From Streptomyces sp. RPT161 (GTDB lineage Bacteria; Actinomycetota; Actinomycetes; Streptomycetales; Streptomycetaceae), in NCBI RefSeq assembly GCF_027533845.1, contig NZ_JAPZVN010000004.1, positions 62,001 to 126,000 on the forward strand: a DNA stretch of 64,000 nucleotides, read 5' to 3'. Below, piece by piece: positions 1-8,910 of this stretch. A program made the position numbers and the translations under genes. Position 1 is the first letter of the stretch. Each line of letters begins with the position of its first letter. Under the pieces are notes generated by a model, which did not search any database, was not told the origin of the DNA, and saw only the letters and a program-made list of their open reading frames with translations.

Positions 1-1
1 G

Positions 2-778
2 TGGACCTGGCGGCACCAGCTCACGGCGCTGGCCGACGCGGGGTTCCGCGCGGTGGCGATGGACCTGCGCGGCGTCGGCGGCAGCGACCGCACCCCGCGC
101 GGCTACGACCCGGGCAACCTCGCCCTGGACGTCACCGGTGTGATCCGCTCGCTCGGCGAGCCGGACGCCGCGCTCGTCGGCCATGACCTGGGCGGCTATC
201 TGGCGTGGACGGCCGCCGTCATGCGGCCCAAGCTGGTGCGCAGGCTGGCGGTCTGCTCGATGCCGCACCCACGGCGCTGGCGCTCCGCGATGCTCGCGGA
301 CTTCCGGCAGACCGCCGACAGCTCCTACATCTGGGGCTTCCAACGACCCTGGCTGCCCGAGCGCCAGCTGGTCGCGGACGACGCGGCGCTGGTCGGCCGG
401 CTGATCCGGGAGTGGTCCGGGCCGCGGCTACCGGAAGACGAGGCCGTGGAAACGTATCAACGGGCGATGCGGATCCCGTCCACCGCGCACTGCTCGATCG
501 AGCCGTACCGCTGGCTGGTCCGGTCGATGGCGCGACCGGACGGGGTGCAGTTCTACCGGCGGATGAAGCGGCCGGTGCGGGTGCCCACGCTGCATCTGCA
601 CGGTTCGCTGGACCCTGTGCTGCGTACCCGCAGCGCGGCCGGATCCGGGGAGTACGTGGAGGCGCCGTACCGCTGGCGGCTGTTCGACGGGCTCGGACAC
701 TTCCCGCACGAGGAGGATCCGGTGGCCTTCTCCACCGAGTTGATCAACTGGCTGAAGGACCCGGAACCGGACAGGTGA
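2..778 (+). CDS. Alpha/beta hydrolase, epoxide-hydrolase type (5' partial)
   Basis: The 5' end lies outside the window: the frame is open from base 2 and stops with TGA at 776-778. The fold is an alpha/beta hydrolase. VGHDLGG (bases 176-196) is a nucleophile elbow with Asp as nucleophile, as in epoxide hydrolases and haloalkane dehalogenases and unlike Ser esterases. DLRGVGGSD precedes it, and GLGHFPHEED near the end carries the likely catalytic His. It sits tail to tail with the MarP gene, just as ephE (Rv3670) neighbours Rv3671c in M. tuberculosis, which supports an EphE-like assignment. The natural substrate cannot be read from the sequence. Confidence 0.85.
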   Translation, partial: WTWRHQLTALADAGFRAVAMDLRGVGGSDRTPRGYDPGNLALDVTGVIRSLGEPDAALVGHDLGGYLAWTAAVMRPKLVRRLAVCSMPHPRRWRSAMLADFRQTADSSYIWGFQRPWLPERQLVADDAALVGRLIREWSGPRLPEDEAVETYQRAMRIPSTAHCSIEPYRWLVRSMARPDGVQFYRRMKRPVRVPTLHLHGSLDPVLRTRSAAGSGEYVEAPYRWRLFDGLGHFPHEEDPVAFSTELINWLKDPEPDR

Positions 779-798
779 CACACCGGACGGGTGACACA
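767..798. repeat. Tandem 16-bp direct repeat over the hydrolase stop codon
   Basis: CCGGACAGGTGACACA (767-782) is followed directly by CCGGACGGGTGACACA (783-798), 15 of 16 bases identical. The first copy contains the TGA stop of the hydrolase gene. It looks like a local duplication; no function is evident. Confidence 0.6.
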
Positions 799-1183
799 TC
801 AGCCCCTGTCCGGATCCTACTTTCTGACGATCGGCCAAATGCCGGGCGCATAGGCCAATTCGGCGACCGCGAAGTGGTTACCGACCTTGTGGCGCGGGCA
901 CGTAGCTCGGTATGGGCTGGACGCACGACTACCGTGACGTATCACGCGACCACCGCGACACCACCGCTACGGGCCGATCGGCGCCCACGGCGGAGCTGCA
1001 CCACCGGGGCCAGTTGCTGCCCCTCCCACGCATCCTGGGCCGACGCGCCCGGTGGGTGGGCGCCCGGCTGCGCCATTCCGCGCGCAGTTGACGGCGGCAC
1101 ACCCCGAAACACCCACAACGCGCCAGATATCGGACCATTGCCAGGCCCGAGGCCGACCCGTGCCCGCGGCCGAAAACGGACGG
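779..1183. other. Intergenic region without a supported gene
   Basis: About 400 bp between two convergent genes. Open frames here are short and lack motifs, codon bias or ribosome binding sites. Apart from the short tandem repeat at its left edge I see no RNA gene or clear terminator. Confidence 0.5.
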
Positions 1184-2383
1184 CTACAGGGCGCACTCCT
1201 GGGTGTCCGCCGCCCGTACCGCGCTGCGGCCCGCGGTGATGTCCTGGGCCACCTCGTGTGCGGTCAGGGCGTACCCGGTGGAGTCGTCGTCAAGTGACTT
1301 GGCGAAGACCACCCCGTACACCTTGCCGTCCGGAGTGAGCAGCGGGCCACCGGAGTTGCCCTGCCGCACCTCGGTGTAGAGCGAGTACACATCGCGGCTG
1401 ACGTTGCCGCGCCGGTAGATGTCGGGCCCGTGCGCCTGGATGCGGGCCCGCACCCGGGCGGCGCGCACGTCGTAGGCGCCGTTCTCCGGGAAGCCGGCGA
1501 CGATGGCTCCGTCGCCGCTGTGCGCCGGGTGGTTGACGAAGTCCAGCGCGGGCGCGTCGAGTGACGGCACGTCGAGTACGGCGATGTCGCGCTGCCAGTC
1601 GTAGAGCACGACCTTGGCGTCGTACTGCCTGCCCTGGCCGCCGACCTGCACCGTCGGGTCCTTCACCCCGCCCACCACATGCGCGTTGGTCATCACCCGG
1701 TGCGGGGCGAAGACGAACCCGGACCCTTCCAGTACCTTGCCGCAACTCGGCGCGGTCCCAACGACCTTGACGATGCTGCGCTCGGAGTTGGTCGCCGTGG
1801 CACTGGTGGCGAGCTTCGGGTCGGGCGGTCGGACGGAGGTGATCGGCTCGCTGGAGAAGGGGGTGAAGACCTGCGGGAAGCCGTTCTGGGCGAGCGCCGA
1901 GGAGAAGTCGGCGAACCACATGTCCGCGCGCTGCGGAATCAGCCGTGAGACGCCGGTGAGTACCTTGGAGGCCCGTACCTCACGGCCGATGGTGGGCAGC
2001 GCGGTGCCCGCCAGCGCCGAGCCGATCAGCCAGGCGACCAGCAGCATCGCCAGCACGTTCACCAGCGCGCCGCCGGTGGCGTCAACGGCCCGCGCGGGCG
2101 ACCAGGTGATGTGTGTGCGCAGCCGGTTTCCCAGATGGGTGGTGAACGCCTGTCCCACGGAGGCGGCGACGATCACCACGACGACCGCGGCGATCGCGCC
2201 GTACGTGCCCGGTGGTGCGCTGCCCGTCGCCTGGTCCCAGACCAGTGGAAGGACGTAGACGGCGATCAACCCGCCACCGAGGAAGCCGAGCACGGACAGA
2301 ATGCCGACCACGAATCCCTGCCGGTAGCCGACAACGGCGAACCACACGGCGGCCAGCAGCAGCAGGATATCCAGCGCGTTCAC
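1184..2383 (-). CDS. marP: MarP-family membrane-anchored serine protease
   Basis: 399 aa, GTG start. Four hydrophobic segments within residues 1-125 form a CvpA-like membrane domain; the rest is an extracytoplasmic chymotrypsin-fold protease. The triad is visible: His235 in TNAHVV, Asp266 in WQRDIAVLD and Ser344 in GNSGGPLL. Cys214 and a Cys near the C-terminus (TQECAL) could form the redox-sensitive disulfide described for mycobacterial MarP. In M. tuberculosis MarP (Rv3671c) is needed for acid and oxidative stress resistance through cleavage of cell-wall hydrolases; a similar envelope role is inferred here. The gene is followed upstream by a NUDIX gene 12 bp away and is probably co-transcribed with it and nth. 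Confidence 0.92.
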   Translation of the reverse strand: MNALDILLLLAAVWFAVVGYRQGFVVGILSVLGFLGGGLIAVYVLPLVWDQATGSAPPGTYGAIAAVVVVIVAASVGQAFTTHLGNRLRTHITWSPARAVDATGGALVNVLAMLLVAWLIGSALAGTALPTIGREVRASKVLTGVSRLIPQRADMWFADFSSALAQNGFPQVFTPFSSEPITSVRPPDPKLATSATATNSERSIVKVVGTAPSCGKVLEGSGFVFAPHRVMTNAHVVGGVKDPTVQVGGQGRQYDAKVVLYDWQRDIAVLDVPSLDAPALDFVNHPAHSGDGAIVAGFPENGAYDVRAARVRARIQAHGPDIYRRGNVSRDVYSLYTEVRQGNSGGPLLTPDGKVYGVVFAKSLDDDSTGYALTAHEVAQDITAGRSAVRAADTQECAL

Positions 2384-2395
2384 CGGGATACCGTC

Positions 2396-3067
2396 TCACG
2401 CGCGGGCGCTGAGCGGGACTTCCCTGGCACGGTCCCACGGCCGTTCCCACCCGGAGAAGTGCAGGATCCGGTCGATCAATCCGGCCGTGAACCCCCAGAC
2501 CAGGACATCTGACACCAGGAACGCGGGACCGCGGAAGCCGCTCGGATGCGTGACGATCCGCCGGTTCTCCGGATCCACCAGATCGGCGACCGGAACGCTG
2601 AACACCCGTGCGGTCTCCGCCGGATCGACCGGCCGCACCGGACTCGGCTCGCGCCACCAGCCCAGCACCGGCGTCACCACGAAGCCGCTCACCGGGATGT
2701 ACAGCCGCGGCAGGACGCCGAAGACCTGCACGCCGAGCGGATCGAGCCCGGTCTCCTCCTGCGCCTCGCGCAGCGCGGCCCGCAGCGGACCCTCCCCTTC
2801 CGGGTCACCGTCCACCGGGTCGACCGCACCGCCGGGGAACGACGGCTGCCCGGCGTGCGAGCGCAACTGCCGGGCGCGCTCCATCAACAGCAGCTCAGGG
2901 CCGTGCTCCCCCTGCCCGAACAGGATCAGCACCGCGGAGGGACGGCCGCCCGAGTCAGGCGGCAGAAAGCGGCTCAACTGCTCCGGCCGTACGCTCGGCG
3001 CCATCTTCGCCACCGGAGCCAGCCAGTCCGGCAGCTCGCTCAGCGACACCTCCGGAGCATCCGTCAT
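2396..3067 (-). CDS. NUDIX hydrolase, CoA-pyrophosphatase-like
   Basis: 223 aa. The NUDIX box is present: GGAVDP followed, after a short insert, by REAQEETGL, which supplies the metal-binding glutamates. PGG before it and the overall length fit the NudL/CoAse subgroup that cleaves coenzyme A or related dinucleotide pyrophosphates; substrate remains inferred. Its ATG overlaps the nth stop as ATGA (3064-3067), so translation is coupled in the order nth, NUDIX, marP. The orthologous neighbour in mycobacteria is Rv3672c. Confidence 0.88.
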   Translation of the reverse strand: MTDAPEVSLSELPDWLAPVAKMAPSVRPEQLSRFLPPDSGGRPSAVLILFGQGEHGPELLLMERARQLRSHAGQPSFPGGAVDPVDGDPEGEGPLRAALREAQEETGLDPLGVQVFGVLPRLYIPVSGFVVTPVLGWWREPSPVRPVDPAETARVFSVPVADLVDPENRRIVTHPSGFRGPAFLVSDVLVWGFTAGLIDRILHFSGWERPWDRAREVPLSARA

Positions 3068-4293
3068 TCCGCCCCCAACGCGGGTGCGGGCTTGCCGGGG
3101 AAGCCGGGCGGCGGCTTGAGGCGCTGGCCGGCGCCTCCGCTCAACTCGTACTTGAGCAGCTTGGCCGCCTTGGCCGGGTCCGTCTCTCCCTCACCGTACG
3201 AGGGACACAGCGGCGCGATCGGGCAGGCGCCGCAGGCGGGCTTGCGCGAGTGGCAGACGCGACGGCCGTGGAAGATCAACCGGTGCGAGAGCATCGTCCA
3301 CTCGCTCTCGGGGAACAGCGAGCCGACTTCCTGCTCGATCTTCACCGCGTCCTCCGAGGTGGTCCAGCCGAAGCGGCGGGCCAGCCGGCCGAAGTGCGTG
3401 TCGACTGTTATGCCTGGGACGCCGAAGGCGTTGCCCAACACGACGTTCGCCGTCTTGCGCCCCACCCCGGGGAGGGTGACCAGGTCCTCCAGCCGGTTGG
3501 GCACCTCGCCGCCGAAGCGGTCGCGGATGGCCGCCGAAAGGCCCAGGCAGGACTTGGCCTTCGCCCGGAAGAACCCGGTCGGCCGCAGCAACTGCTCCAG
3601 CTCCTCCGGGTCGGCCGCCGCCATCGCCTCCGGGGTCGGGTACTTGGCGAACAGCGCGGGAGTCGTCTGGTTGACCCGCAGATCGGTGGTCTGGGCGGAC
3701 AGCACGGTGGCGATCAGCAGCTGGAAGGGGTTCTCGAAGTCCAGCTCGGGGTGGGCGTACGGGTAGGCCTCGGCGAGTTCGCGGTTGATCCGCCGCGCCC
3801 GGCGCACCAGCGCGGTGCGGGACTCGGGCTTGGCGGCGGCAGCGCCGGCCTTGGCGGGCGCGCTCTTGGCGGCGGTCTTCGCCGCGGCCTTGGCGGCGGG
3901 CTTCGTCGCGGCGGTCTTGGCGGTGCGCTTGGCGGCGGTCTTGGCCGTGCGCTTGGCGGCGGCCTTCGCCGTCTTGGCGGGTGCCTTGGCGGCGCTTTCG
4001 GCGGTGGCCTTGGACGCGGTCCTGGCCGCCGTCCTGGTGGCGGCCTTCGCCGCGCTCCTGGCGGTCGCCTTGGCGACCATCTTCGCGGCGGCGTCCTCGG
4101 CCGCCTTGGAGGTGACCTTGCCGGACCTCCTGGGCGCCCTGTCGGGCGCGTCGGCACCGGGGTCCGCCTTCGCCCCGACTCCGGGCGCGGCCGTACGGGG
4201 AGCTTGTTCGCTCACAGCGGAATCAGGGTCGCGGGTCACCCGTACGGACCCTCCACCCTGCTGCTTCTTGCGCGCACTTGGCGTATCAGGCAC
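3064..4293 (-). CDS. nth: Endonuclease III with long Ala/Lys-rich N-terminal extension
   Basis: 409 aa; the catalytic core is only the last ~260 residues. It is a base-excision repair glycosylase/AP lyase for oxidised pyrimidines. The helix-hairpin-helix [12 protein letters not shown] holds the Schiff-base Lys, TVDTHFGR holds the catalytic Asp, and the [4Fe-4S] ligands are C-x6-C-x2-C-x5-C ([17 protein letters not shown]). Residues ~40-140 are repeats of A, K, T and R (AAKTAAKR type), resembling the histone-H1-like tail of actinobacterial HupB/HupS, probably a non-specific DNA tether. Internal ATG/GTG codons exist, so the true start may be downstream, but the repeat stays open and in frame throughout. 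The gene is divergent from crp. Confidence 0.93.
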   Translation of the reverse strand: MPDTPSARKKQQGGGSVRVTRDPDSAVSEQAPRTAAPGVGAKADPGADAPDRAPRRSGKVTSKAAEDAAAKMVAKATARSAAKAATRTAARTASKATAESAAKAPAKTAKAAAKRTAKTAAKRTAKTAATKPAAKAAAKTAAKSAPAKAGAAAAKPESRTALVRRARRINRELAEAYPYAHPELDFENPFQLLIATVLSAQTTDLRVNQTTPALFAKYPTPEAMAAADPEELEQLLRPTGFFRAKAKSCLGLSAAIRDRFGGEVPNRLEDLVTLPGVGRKTANVVLGNAFGVPGITVDTHFGRLARRFGWTTSEDAVKIEQEVGSLFPESEWTMLSHRLIFHGRRVCHSRKPACGACPIAPLCPSYGEGETDPAKAAKLLKYELSGGAGQRLKPPPGFPGKPAPALGAE

Positions 4294-4388
4294 CCGGCCA
4301 GCCTAAGCCTCGGCACCGACATCCGCCCTTGACCATCACGATTCGCGGCACAATCCGACCCCGAAGGACACGGGCGCGGCACTATAGG

Positions 4389-4400
4389 TCACACTTGTGA
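4389..4400. promoter_or_regulatory. Inverted repeat in the nth-crp intergenic region
   Basis: TCACACTTGTGA has 5-bp arms around a 2-bp centre and lies about 75 bp before the crp start. The arms are those of a CRP site (TGTGA/TCACA) but in everted order, so it is not a canonical TGTGA-N6-TCACA operator. It may still be an autoregulatory element. Confidence 0.3.
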
Positions 4401-4473
4401 TCGATAGCACTGTTTTACCGTCCGGCATTATGGGGACTGGACACGGTCGGTGAAATCAACAAGGAGAGACCTC

Positions 4474-5148
4474 GTGGACGACGTTCTGCGGCGCGCTCCG
4501 CTGTTCGCGGCGCTAGACGATGAGCAGGCCGCTGAGCTGCGCGCCTCCATGACGGAGGTCACCCTCGCGCGGGGTGACTCCCTCTTCCACGAAGGCGACC
4601 CGGGCGACCGGCTCTACGTGGTCACCGAGGGCAAGGTGAAGCTGCACCGCACCTCACCGGACGGCCGGGAGAACATGCTCGCGGTACTGGGCCCCGCCGA
4701 GATGATCGGCGAGCTGTCCCTCTTCGACCCGGGCCCGCGCACCGCCACCGCGACCGCGCTGACCGAGGTCAAGCTGCTGGGGCTGGGCCACGGTGACCTC
4801 CAGGTGTGGATCAACGCCCGGCCCGAGGTCTCGGTCGCGCTGCTGCGCGCCGTCGCCCGGCGCCTGCGCCGCACCAACGACAACATGTCGGACCTGGTCT
4901 TCTCCGACGTGCCCGGCCGCGTGGCCAAGGCGCTGCTCGACCTGTCGCGCCGGTTCGGCGTGCAGTCCGACGAGGGCATCCACGTCGTGCACGACCTGAC
5001 GCAGGAGGAGCTGGCCCAACTGGTCGGCGCCTCGCGCGAGACGGTCAACAAGGCGCTCGCCGACTTCGCGGGCCGCGGCTGGCTGCGTCTGGAGGCGCGC
5101 GCCGTGATCCTGCTGGACGTCGAGCGACTGGCCAAGCGGTCCCGCTGA
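4474..5148 (+). CDS. crp: Crp/Fnr-family cyclic-nucleotide-type regulator (Crp)
   Basis: 224 aa from the GTG at 4474, chosen because AAGGAGAG sits 6 bp upstream and the protein then begins VDDVLRRAPLF as in Streptomyces Crp; an in-frame GTG at 4450 has no SD. The N-terminal cNMP-binding domain has GELSLFDPGPRTATA (phosphate-binding cassette with Arg), then a long dimer helix (RAVARRLRRTNDNMSDLVF), then a winged helix with recognition helix QEELAQLVGASRETVNKAL. Crp in Streptomyces controls germination, sporulation timing and antibiotic production. Stand-alone gene between nth and the MBL gene, as Rv3676 is in mycobacteria. Confidence 0.96.
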   Translation: MDDVLRRAPLFAALDDEQAAELRASMTEVTLARGDSLFHEGDPGDRLYVVTEGKVKLHRTSPDGRENMLAVLGPAEMIGELSLFDPGPRTATATALTEVKLLGLGHGDLQVWINARPEVSVALLRAVARRLRRTNDNMSDLVFSDVPGRVAKALLDLSRRFGVQSDEGIHVVHDLTQEELAQLVGASRETVNKALADFAGRGWLRLEARAVILLDVERLAKRSR

Positions 5149-5170
5149 CGCCCGGTCGTCACGGGTTGGT

Positions 5171-5189
5171 GCGGGGGCTTCGCCCCCGC
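5171..5189. terminator. GC-rich hairpin between convergent crp and MBL genes
   Basis: GCGGGGGC-TTC-GCCCCCGC, an 8-bp perfect stem with a 3-nt loop, 23 bases past the crp stop. It suits bidirectional termination between the two convergent genes. Confidence 0.7.
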
Positions 5190-5248
5190 GCCCCGCGCTG
5201 TTGAGGTTCCCTATCCCGGGTCGCGCCCCCCGTGGGGCCTCGCCCGCC

Positions 5249-6073
5249 TCAGATGAGGCCGTGTTCGCGCAGGTAGTCGAGCTGGGCCCGTACGGACAGT
5301 TCGGCGGCGGGCCACAGGCCGCGGTCGACGTCCGCGTAGACCTGGGCGACGACCTGCGCGGGCGTGGTGTGGCCCTGCTCCACCGCGGTCTCCACCTGGG
5401 CGAGCCGGTGGGCGCGGTGCGCCAGGTAGTACTCGACGGCGCCGCGTGCGTCGGACAGCACCGGGCCATGCCCGGGCAGAATCGTTTCCACGGCCCCGTC
5501 AGCGGTCAGCGCCCGCAACCGGCGCAGCGAGTCCAAGTAGTCGCCGAGCCGCCCGTCGGGGTGGGCCACCACGGTCGTACCGCGCCCGAGAACCGTGTCG
5601 CCGGTCAACACCGCCCGGTCCGCGGGCAGTTGGAAGCACAGCGAGTCCGCCGTATGGCCCGGCGTCGGCACCACCCGCAGTTCGAGCCCGCCGGTGCTGA
5701 TCACATCGCCGGCCGCCAGGCCCTCGTCGCCGAGCCGCAGCGCCGGGTCCAGCGCGCGGACGTTGCTCCGGGTCAGCTCGGCGAACCGCGCGGCGCCCGC
5801 GGCGTGGTCCGGGTGGCCGTGGGTCAGCAGCGTGAGCGCGACGCGCTTGCCCATGCTCTCGGCGACGGCCAGCACATTGCGCAGATGCGTCTCGTCCCGC
5901 GGCCCCGGGTCGATCGCCACGGCGAGGTCGGAGTCGGGCTCGCAGACCAGCCAGGTGTTCGTACCGTCCAGCGTCATCGGCGAGGGGTTCGGCGCCAGCA
6001 CGCACACCGCGCGCGCGGTCGCGGGCCCGCCGACGGAGGGCTGGGGGGCGCCGGGCAGTATCGCGGCGGTCAT
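5249..6073 (-). CDS. Metallo-beta-lactamase-fold hydrolase
   Basis: 274 aa from the ATG at 6073, preceded by GAGGAGC; a longer frame to 6352 only overlaps the NUDIX gene. The MBL zinc motif is LTHGHPDHAAG (HxHxDH); further ligands are in VPTPGHTADS, LTGDTVLG and ILPGHGPV. The order and size match the actinobacterial Rv3677c family (glyoxalase II/LACTB2-like); LACTB2-like relatives act on RNA or thioesters, but the substrate is unknown. The start overlaps the stop of the upstream NUDIX gene (TGATG), so the two are translationally coupled. Confidence 0.9.
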   Translation of the reverse strand: MTAAILPGAPQPSVGGPATARAVCVLAPNPSPMTLDGTNTWLVCEPDSDLAVAIDPGPRDETHLRNVLAVAESMGKRVALTLLTHGHPDHAAGAARFAELTRSNVRALDPALRLGDEGLAAGDVISTGGLELRVVPTPGHTADSLCFQLPADRAVLTGDTVLGRGTTVVAHPDGRLGDYLDSLRRLRALTADGAVETILPGHGPVLSDARGAVEYYLAHRAHRLAQVETAVEQGHTTPAQVVAQVYADVDRGLWPAAELSVRAQLDYLREHGLI

Positions 6074-6990
6074 CACTCGGCTCCTCGGGTGTCGTCCGCG
6101 GCGACGTCCCCGGACGACCGCCTCGGTATGCGTCGGGTGAACTCGTCGTGCCCGGGCCAGCTCAACACGATCTCCTCGCCGTCGAGTTGGGCGCGCGCCA
6201 GCACCGGTTCCAGGTCGCGGGCACCGCAGTCGGCGTGGGCGGCGGCGACGGACCCGTACCGGGCCAGCGGCCGCAGCGTGGCGATGGTCGGCGGCATCAT
6301 CAGCAACTCGCCCTGGTCGTAACCGGATGCCGCCTCCCGGGGCAGCAGCCACGCCGTGCGGTCCGCCTCACCGGAGACGTCGCGGGTGCGCTGGCCTTCG
6401 GGCAGCGCCGCCAGGAAGAACCACGTGTCATAGCGCCGCTCCTCGAACTCCGGGGTGATCCACCGCGCCCAGGGGCCCAGCAGATCGGACCGCAGCACCA
6501 GTTCACGGCGTGCCAGGAAATCGGCGAACGAGAACTCACGGCTGACCAGCGCCCGGCGGTCCGCCTCCCAGTCCTCGCCCGTGGTGTCCGCCACGACCGA
6601 GTCGGCGTCCGGACCGGCGAGCAGCACCCCGGACTCCTCGAACGTCTCCCGTACGGCCGCGCACACGACGGCCTGCGCGGTCGCCCCCGGGTCGCCGTCC
6701 GACGTCAGCCCGAGCCGCTCCGCCCACACCCGCGGCGGCGGCCCCGCCCAGCCGACGGGGCGCTCGTCGCGCGGGTCGACACCGCCGCCCGGATACGCGT
6801 ACGCGCCTCCGGCGAAGGCCATGGAGGCGCGTCTGCGCAGCATGTGGACCTGCGGTCCGGCCGCGGAGTCCCGCAGCAGCAGGACGGTCGCGGCCCGGCG
6901 CGGTGGTACGGGCGTGAGCGCACCGCCCGCGAGGGCGCGGATCCGGTCCGGCCAGGTCGACGGGAACCACTGCCCGTTGGTCGTGGTCAT
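6073..6990 (-). CDS. NUDIX hydrolase
   Basis: 305 aa. The NUDIX box is split: GGGVDPRDERP, then about 35 residues of insert, then RETFEESGVLL. This is the arrangement of the NUDT19/RNase-like NUDIX group found beside the MBL protein in many actinobacteria. An arginine- and proline-rich N-terminus (PPRRAATVLLLRD) leads into the fold. Overlaps the MBL start by one base. The substrate cannot be deduced; CoA derivatives are one possibility from family knowledge. Confidence 0.87.
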   Translation of the reverse strand: MTTTNGQWFPSTWPDRIRALAGGALTPVPPRRAATVLLLRDSAAGPQVHMLRRRASMAFAGGAYAYPGGGVDPRDERPVGWAGPPPRVWAERLGLTSDGDPGATAQAVVCAAVRETFEESGVLLAGPDADSVVADTTGEDWEADRRALVSREFSFADFLARRELVLRSDLLGPWARWITPEFEERRYDTWFFLAALPEGQRTRDVSGEADRTAWLLPREAASGYDQGELLMMPPTIATLRPLARYGSVAAAHADCGARDLEPVLARAQLDGEEIVLSWPGHDEFTRRIPRRSSGDVAADDTRGAE

Positions 6991-7062
6991 GCCGTAACGC
7001 TATCGCTGGATGTCCGCTATTTCTCCCCCGGTTCCGGTCCGGCCGGGCTCGCGGACCGCGGG

Positions 7063-7569
7063 CTACTCGACCTCGACCTGGATCTCCACCTCGACCGGCG
7101 CGTCCAGCGGCAGCACCGCGACGCCCACCGCGCTGCGCGCGTGCACGCCCTTGTCGCCCAGCACCTCGCCCAGCAGTTCGCTGGCGCCGTTGAGCACGCC
7201 CGGCTGGCCGGTGAAGTCCGGCGCGGAGGCGACGAAGCCGACCACCTTCACGACCCGCTTGACGCGGTCCAGGTCGCCGATGACCGACTTGACCGCGGCC
7301 AGCGCGTTGAGCGCGCAGGTACGGGCCAGGTCCTTGGCCTCCTCGGCGGTGACCTCCGCACCCACCTTGCCGGTGAGCGGCAAGGTCCCGTCCACCATCG
7401 GGAGCTGGCCCGCGGTGAAGACGTAGCTGCCGGACTGGACGGCGGGCTGGTAGGCGGCCAGCGGAGGAACGACGTCCGGAAGCTTCAGACCGAGCGAGCC
7501 GATCTTCTCCTCAACCGCGCTCATGCCCGCCCGTCCGCCCTCGTTCGAGGCGCTTCGCGGCGCAGTCAT
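7063..7569 (-). CDS. RidA family enamine/imine deaminase-like protein
   Basis: 168 aa from the ATG at 7569, which has GGGAG 9 bp upstream and overlaps the stop of the next gene (ATGA); an ATG at 7524 is possible but has a poorer SD. Characteristic RidA features are the early AYQPAVQSGSYVFTAGQLP strand and the central NALAAVKSVIGDLDRVKRVV helix. RidA proteins hydrolyse reactive enamine/imine intermediates of PLP enzymes. The usual substrate-binding Arg at the RidA active site is not obvious (VEVEIQVEVE C-terminus instead), so this is probably the Rid6/7-like actinobacterial subgroup, ortholog of Rv3678c, with unproven activity. Confidence 0.85.
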   Translation of the reverse strand: MTAPRSASNEGGRAGMSAVEEKIGSLGLKLPDVVPPLAAYQPAVQSGSYVFTAGQLPMVDGTLPLTGKVGAEVTAEEAKDLARTCALNALAAVKSVIGDLDRVKRVVKVVGFVASAPDFTGQPGVLNGASELLGEVLGDKGVHARSAVGVAVLPLDAPVEVEIQVEVE

Positions 7570-7724
7570 GACTTCTCCCTCTTGAGGTAGGCCACCAGCT
7601 GCTCGGGGTTGTTCGGCCCGGGAACGACCTGGACGAGTTCCCATCCGTCCTCGCCCCAGGTGTCCAGGATCTGCTTCGTGGCGTGTACGAGCAGCGGCAC
7701 AGTCGCGTATTCCCACTTGGTCAT
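7566..7724 (-). CDS. DUF4177 small protein
   Basis: 52 aa, beginning MTKWEYATVPL and containing ILDTWGEDGWELVQV, the conserved WEY...GWELV pattern of DUF4177. Such proteins are a single small beta-alpha unit with unknown role. It overlaps the RidA start as ATGA, so the two are coupled. Divergent from the ArsA-like operon. Confidence 0.85.
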   Translation of the reverse strand: MTKWEYATVPLLVHATKQILDTWGEDGWELVQVVPGPNNPEQLVAYLKREKS

Positions 7725-7848
7725 GGCTGTGACTGTAATGCCTCGTCCCGGCGCCACCGCCGCCAGACCACCACGAGCCGCACGGCCGACGCGAGAGCCG
7801 ACCCGGCCCGGTGCGTAGATCCAGAACCGACTGGTTAGGCTCACAAGG

Positions 7849-8910
7849 GTGAGCGCCCAACACTCAGCCGCGCCGCCGGCGGCGGCCGCGCAGCAGGCGA
7901 CCCGGCTCCACATCGTGACGGGCAAGGGCGGGACCGGGAAGACCACGGTCGCCGCCGCCCTCGCGCTCGCCCTCGCGGACGAGGGGAAGCGCACCCTCCT
8001 GGTCGAGGTCGAGGGGCGGGGCGGCATCGCCCAACTCTTCGAGACGGAAGCGCTGCCGTATGAGGAGCGCAAGATCGCCGTGGCGCCCGGCGGCGGGGAC
8101 GTCCACGCCCTGGCGATCGACCCCGAGCTGGCGCTGCTCGACTACCTGGACATGTTCTACAAGCTGGGCCGGGCCGGCCGCGCCCTGAAGAAACTCGGCG
8201 CGATCGACTTCGCGACCACGATCGCGCCCGGCCTGCGGGACGTCCTGCTGACCGGCAAGGCGTGCGAGGCGGTGCGCCGCAAGGGCACGTCCGGCGGACG
8301 GGCCTACGACGCGGTCGTGATGGACGCCCCGCCGACCGGGCGCATCACCCGCTTCCTCAACGTGAACGACGAGGTGGCGGGCCTGGCCCGGTTCGGCCCG
8401 ATACACAACCAGGCGCAGGCCGTCATGCGGGTGCTCAAGTCGGCCGAGACGGCGGTGCACCTGGTGACACTGCTGGAGGAGATGCCGGTCCAGGAGACGG
8501 TGGACGGTGTCGCCGAACTGCGCGCCGCCGGGCTGCCGGTGGGCGCGGTGGTGGTCAACATGCTGCGCCCCGCGGTACTGGACGAGGCGGCGGTGCGCAT
8601 CGCCTCCAGCACGGAGCGGCGCGGTCACCGTGCGGCGGTGGCCAAGGCCCTGTCCCAGGCGGGCCTCGGCGGCGCGCGCCGCGGCGGGCTGGCGGAACGG
8701 CTGGTGGACCCCCTGCTGGAGCAGGCGCGCGAGCACGCGGAGCGGGTGGCGCTGGAGCGCCGCGAACGCGCCGAGATCGAGGGGCTGGGCCTGCCGACGT
8801 ACGAACTGGAACTGCTCGGTGACGGCATCGAGGTGGGCGGCCTGTACCGGCTGGCCAACTCGCTGCGGGAACAAGGGATCGCGGGTACGCAGAGGAAGGG
8901 CGGGCGATGA
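7849..8910 (+). CDS. ArsA/Get3-like ATPase, first of a pair (BagA-like)
   Basis: 353 aa, GTG start. It has a deviant Walker A GKGGTGKTT with the signature Lys of the ArsA/MinD/Get3 class, VVMDAPPTGRITRFL as switch II/Walker B, and an all-helical central region. It overlaps the next gene by ATGA (8907-8910). The pair corresponds to Rv3679-Rv3680 (BagA/BagB) of M. tuberculosis, reported as a heterodimeric ATPase lying beside whiB4, the same context as here. A role in arsenic transport is unlikely, as no ArsB or Cys ligand cluster is present. Confidence 0.9.
   Translation: MSAQHSAAPPAAAAQQATRLHIVTGKGGTGKTTVAAALALALADEGKRTLLVEVEGRGGIAQLFETEALPYEERKIAVAPGGGDVHALAIDPELALLDYLDMFYKLGRAGRALKKLGAIDFATTIAPGLRDVLLTGKACEAVRRKGTSGGRAYDAVVMDAPPTGRITRFLNVNDEVAGLARFGPIHNQAQAVMRVLKSAETAVHLVTLLEEMPVQETVDGVAELRAAGLPVGAVVVNMLRPAVLDEAAVRIASSTERRGHRAAVAKALSQAGLGGARRGGLAERLVDPLLEQAREHAERVALERRERAEIEGLGLPTYELELLGDGIEVGGLYRLANSLREQGIAGTQRKGGR

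Noticed and set aside
2608-4332. Long plus-strand frame rich in Gly/Leu/Arg
   Set aside because: It is the antisense of the Ala/Lys-rich tail of nth and the NUDIX gene; no start signal or domain.
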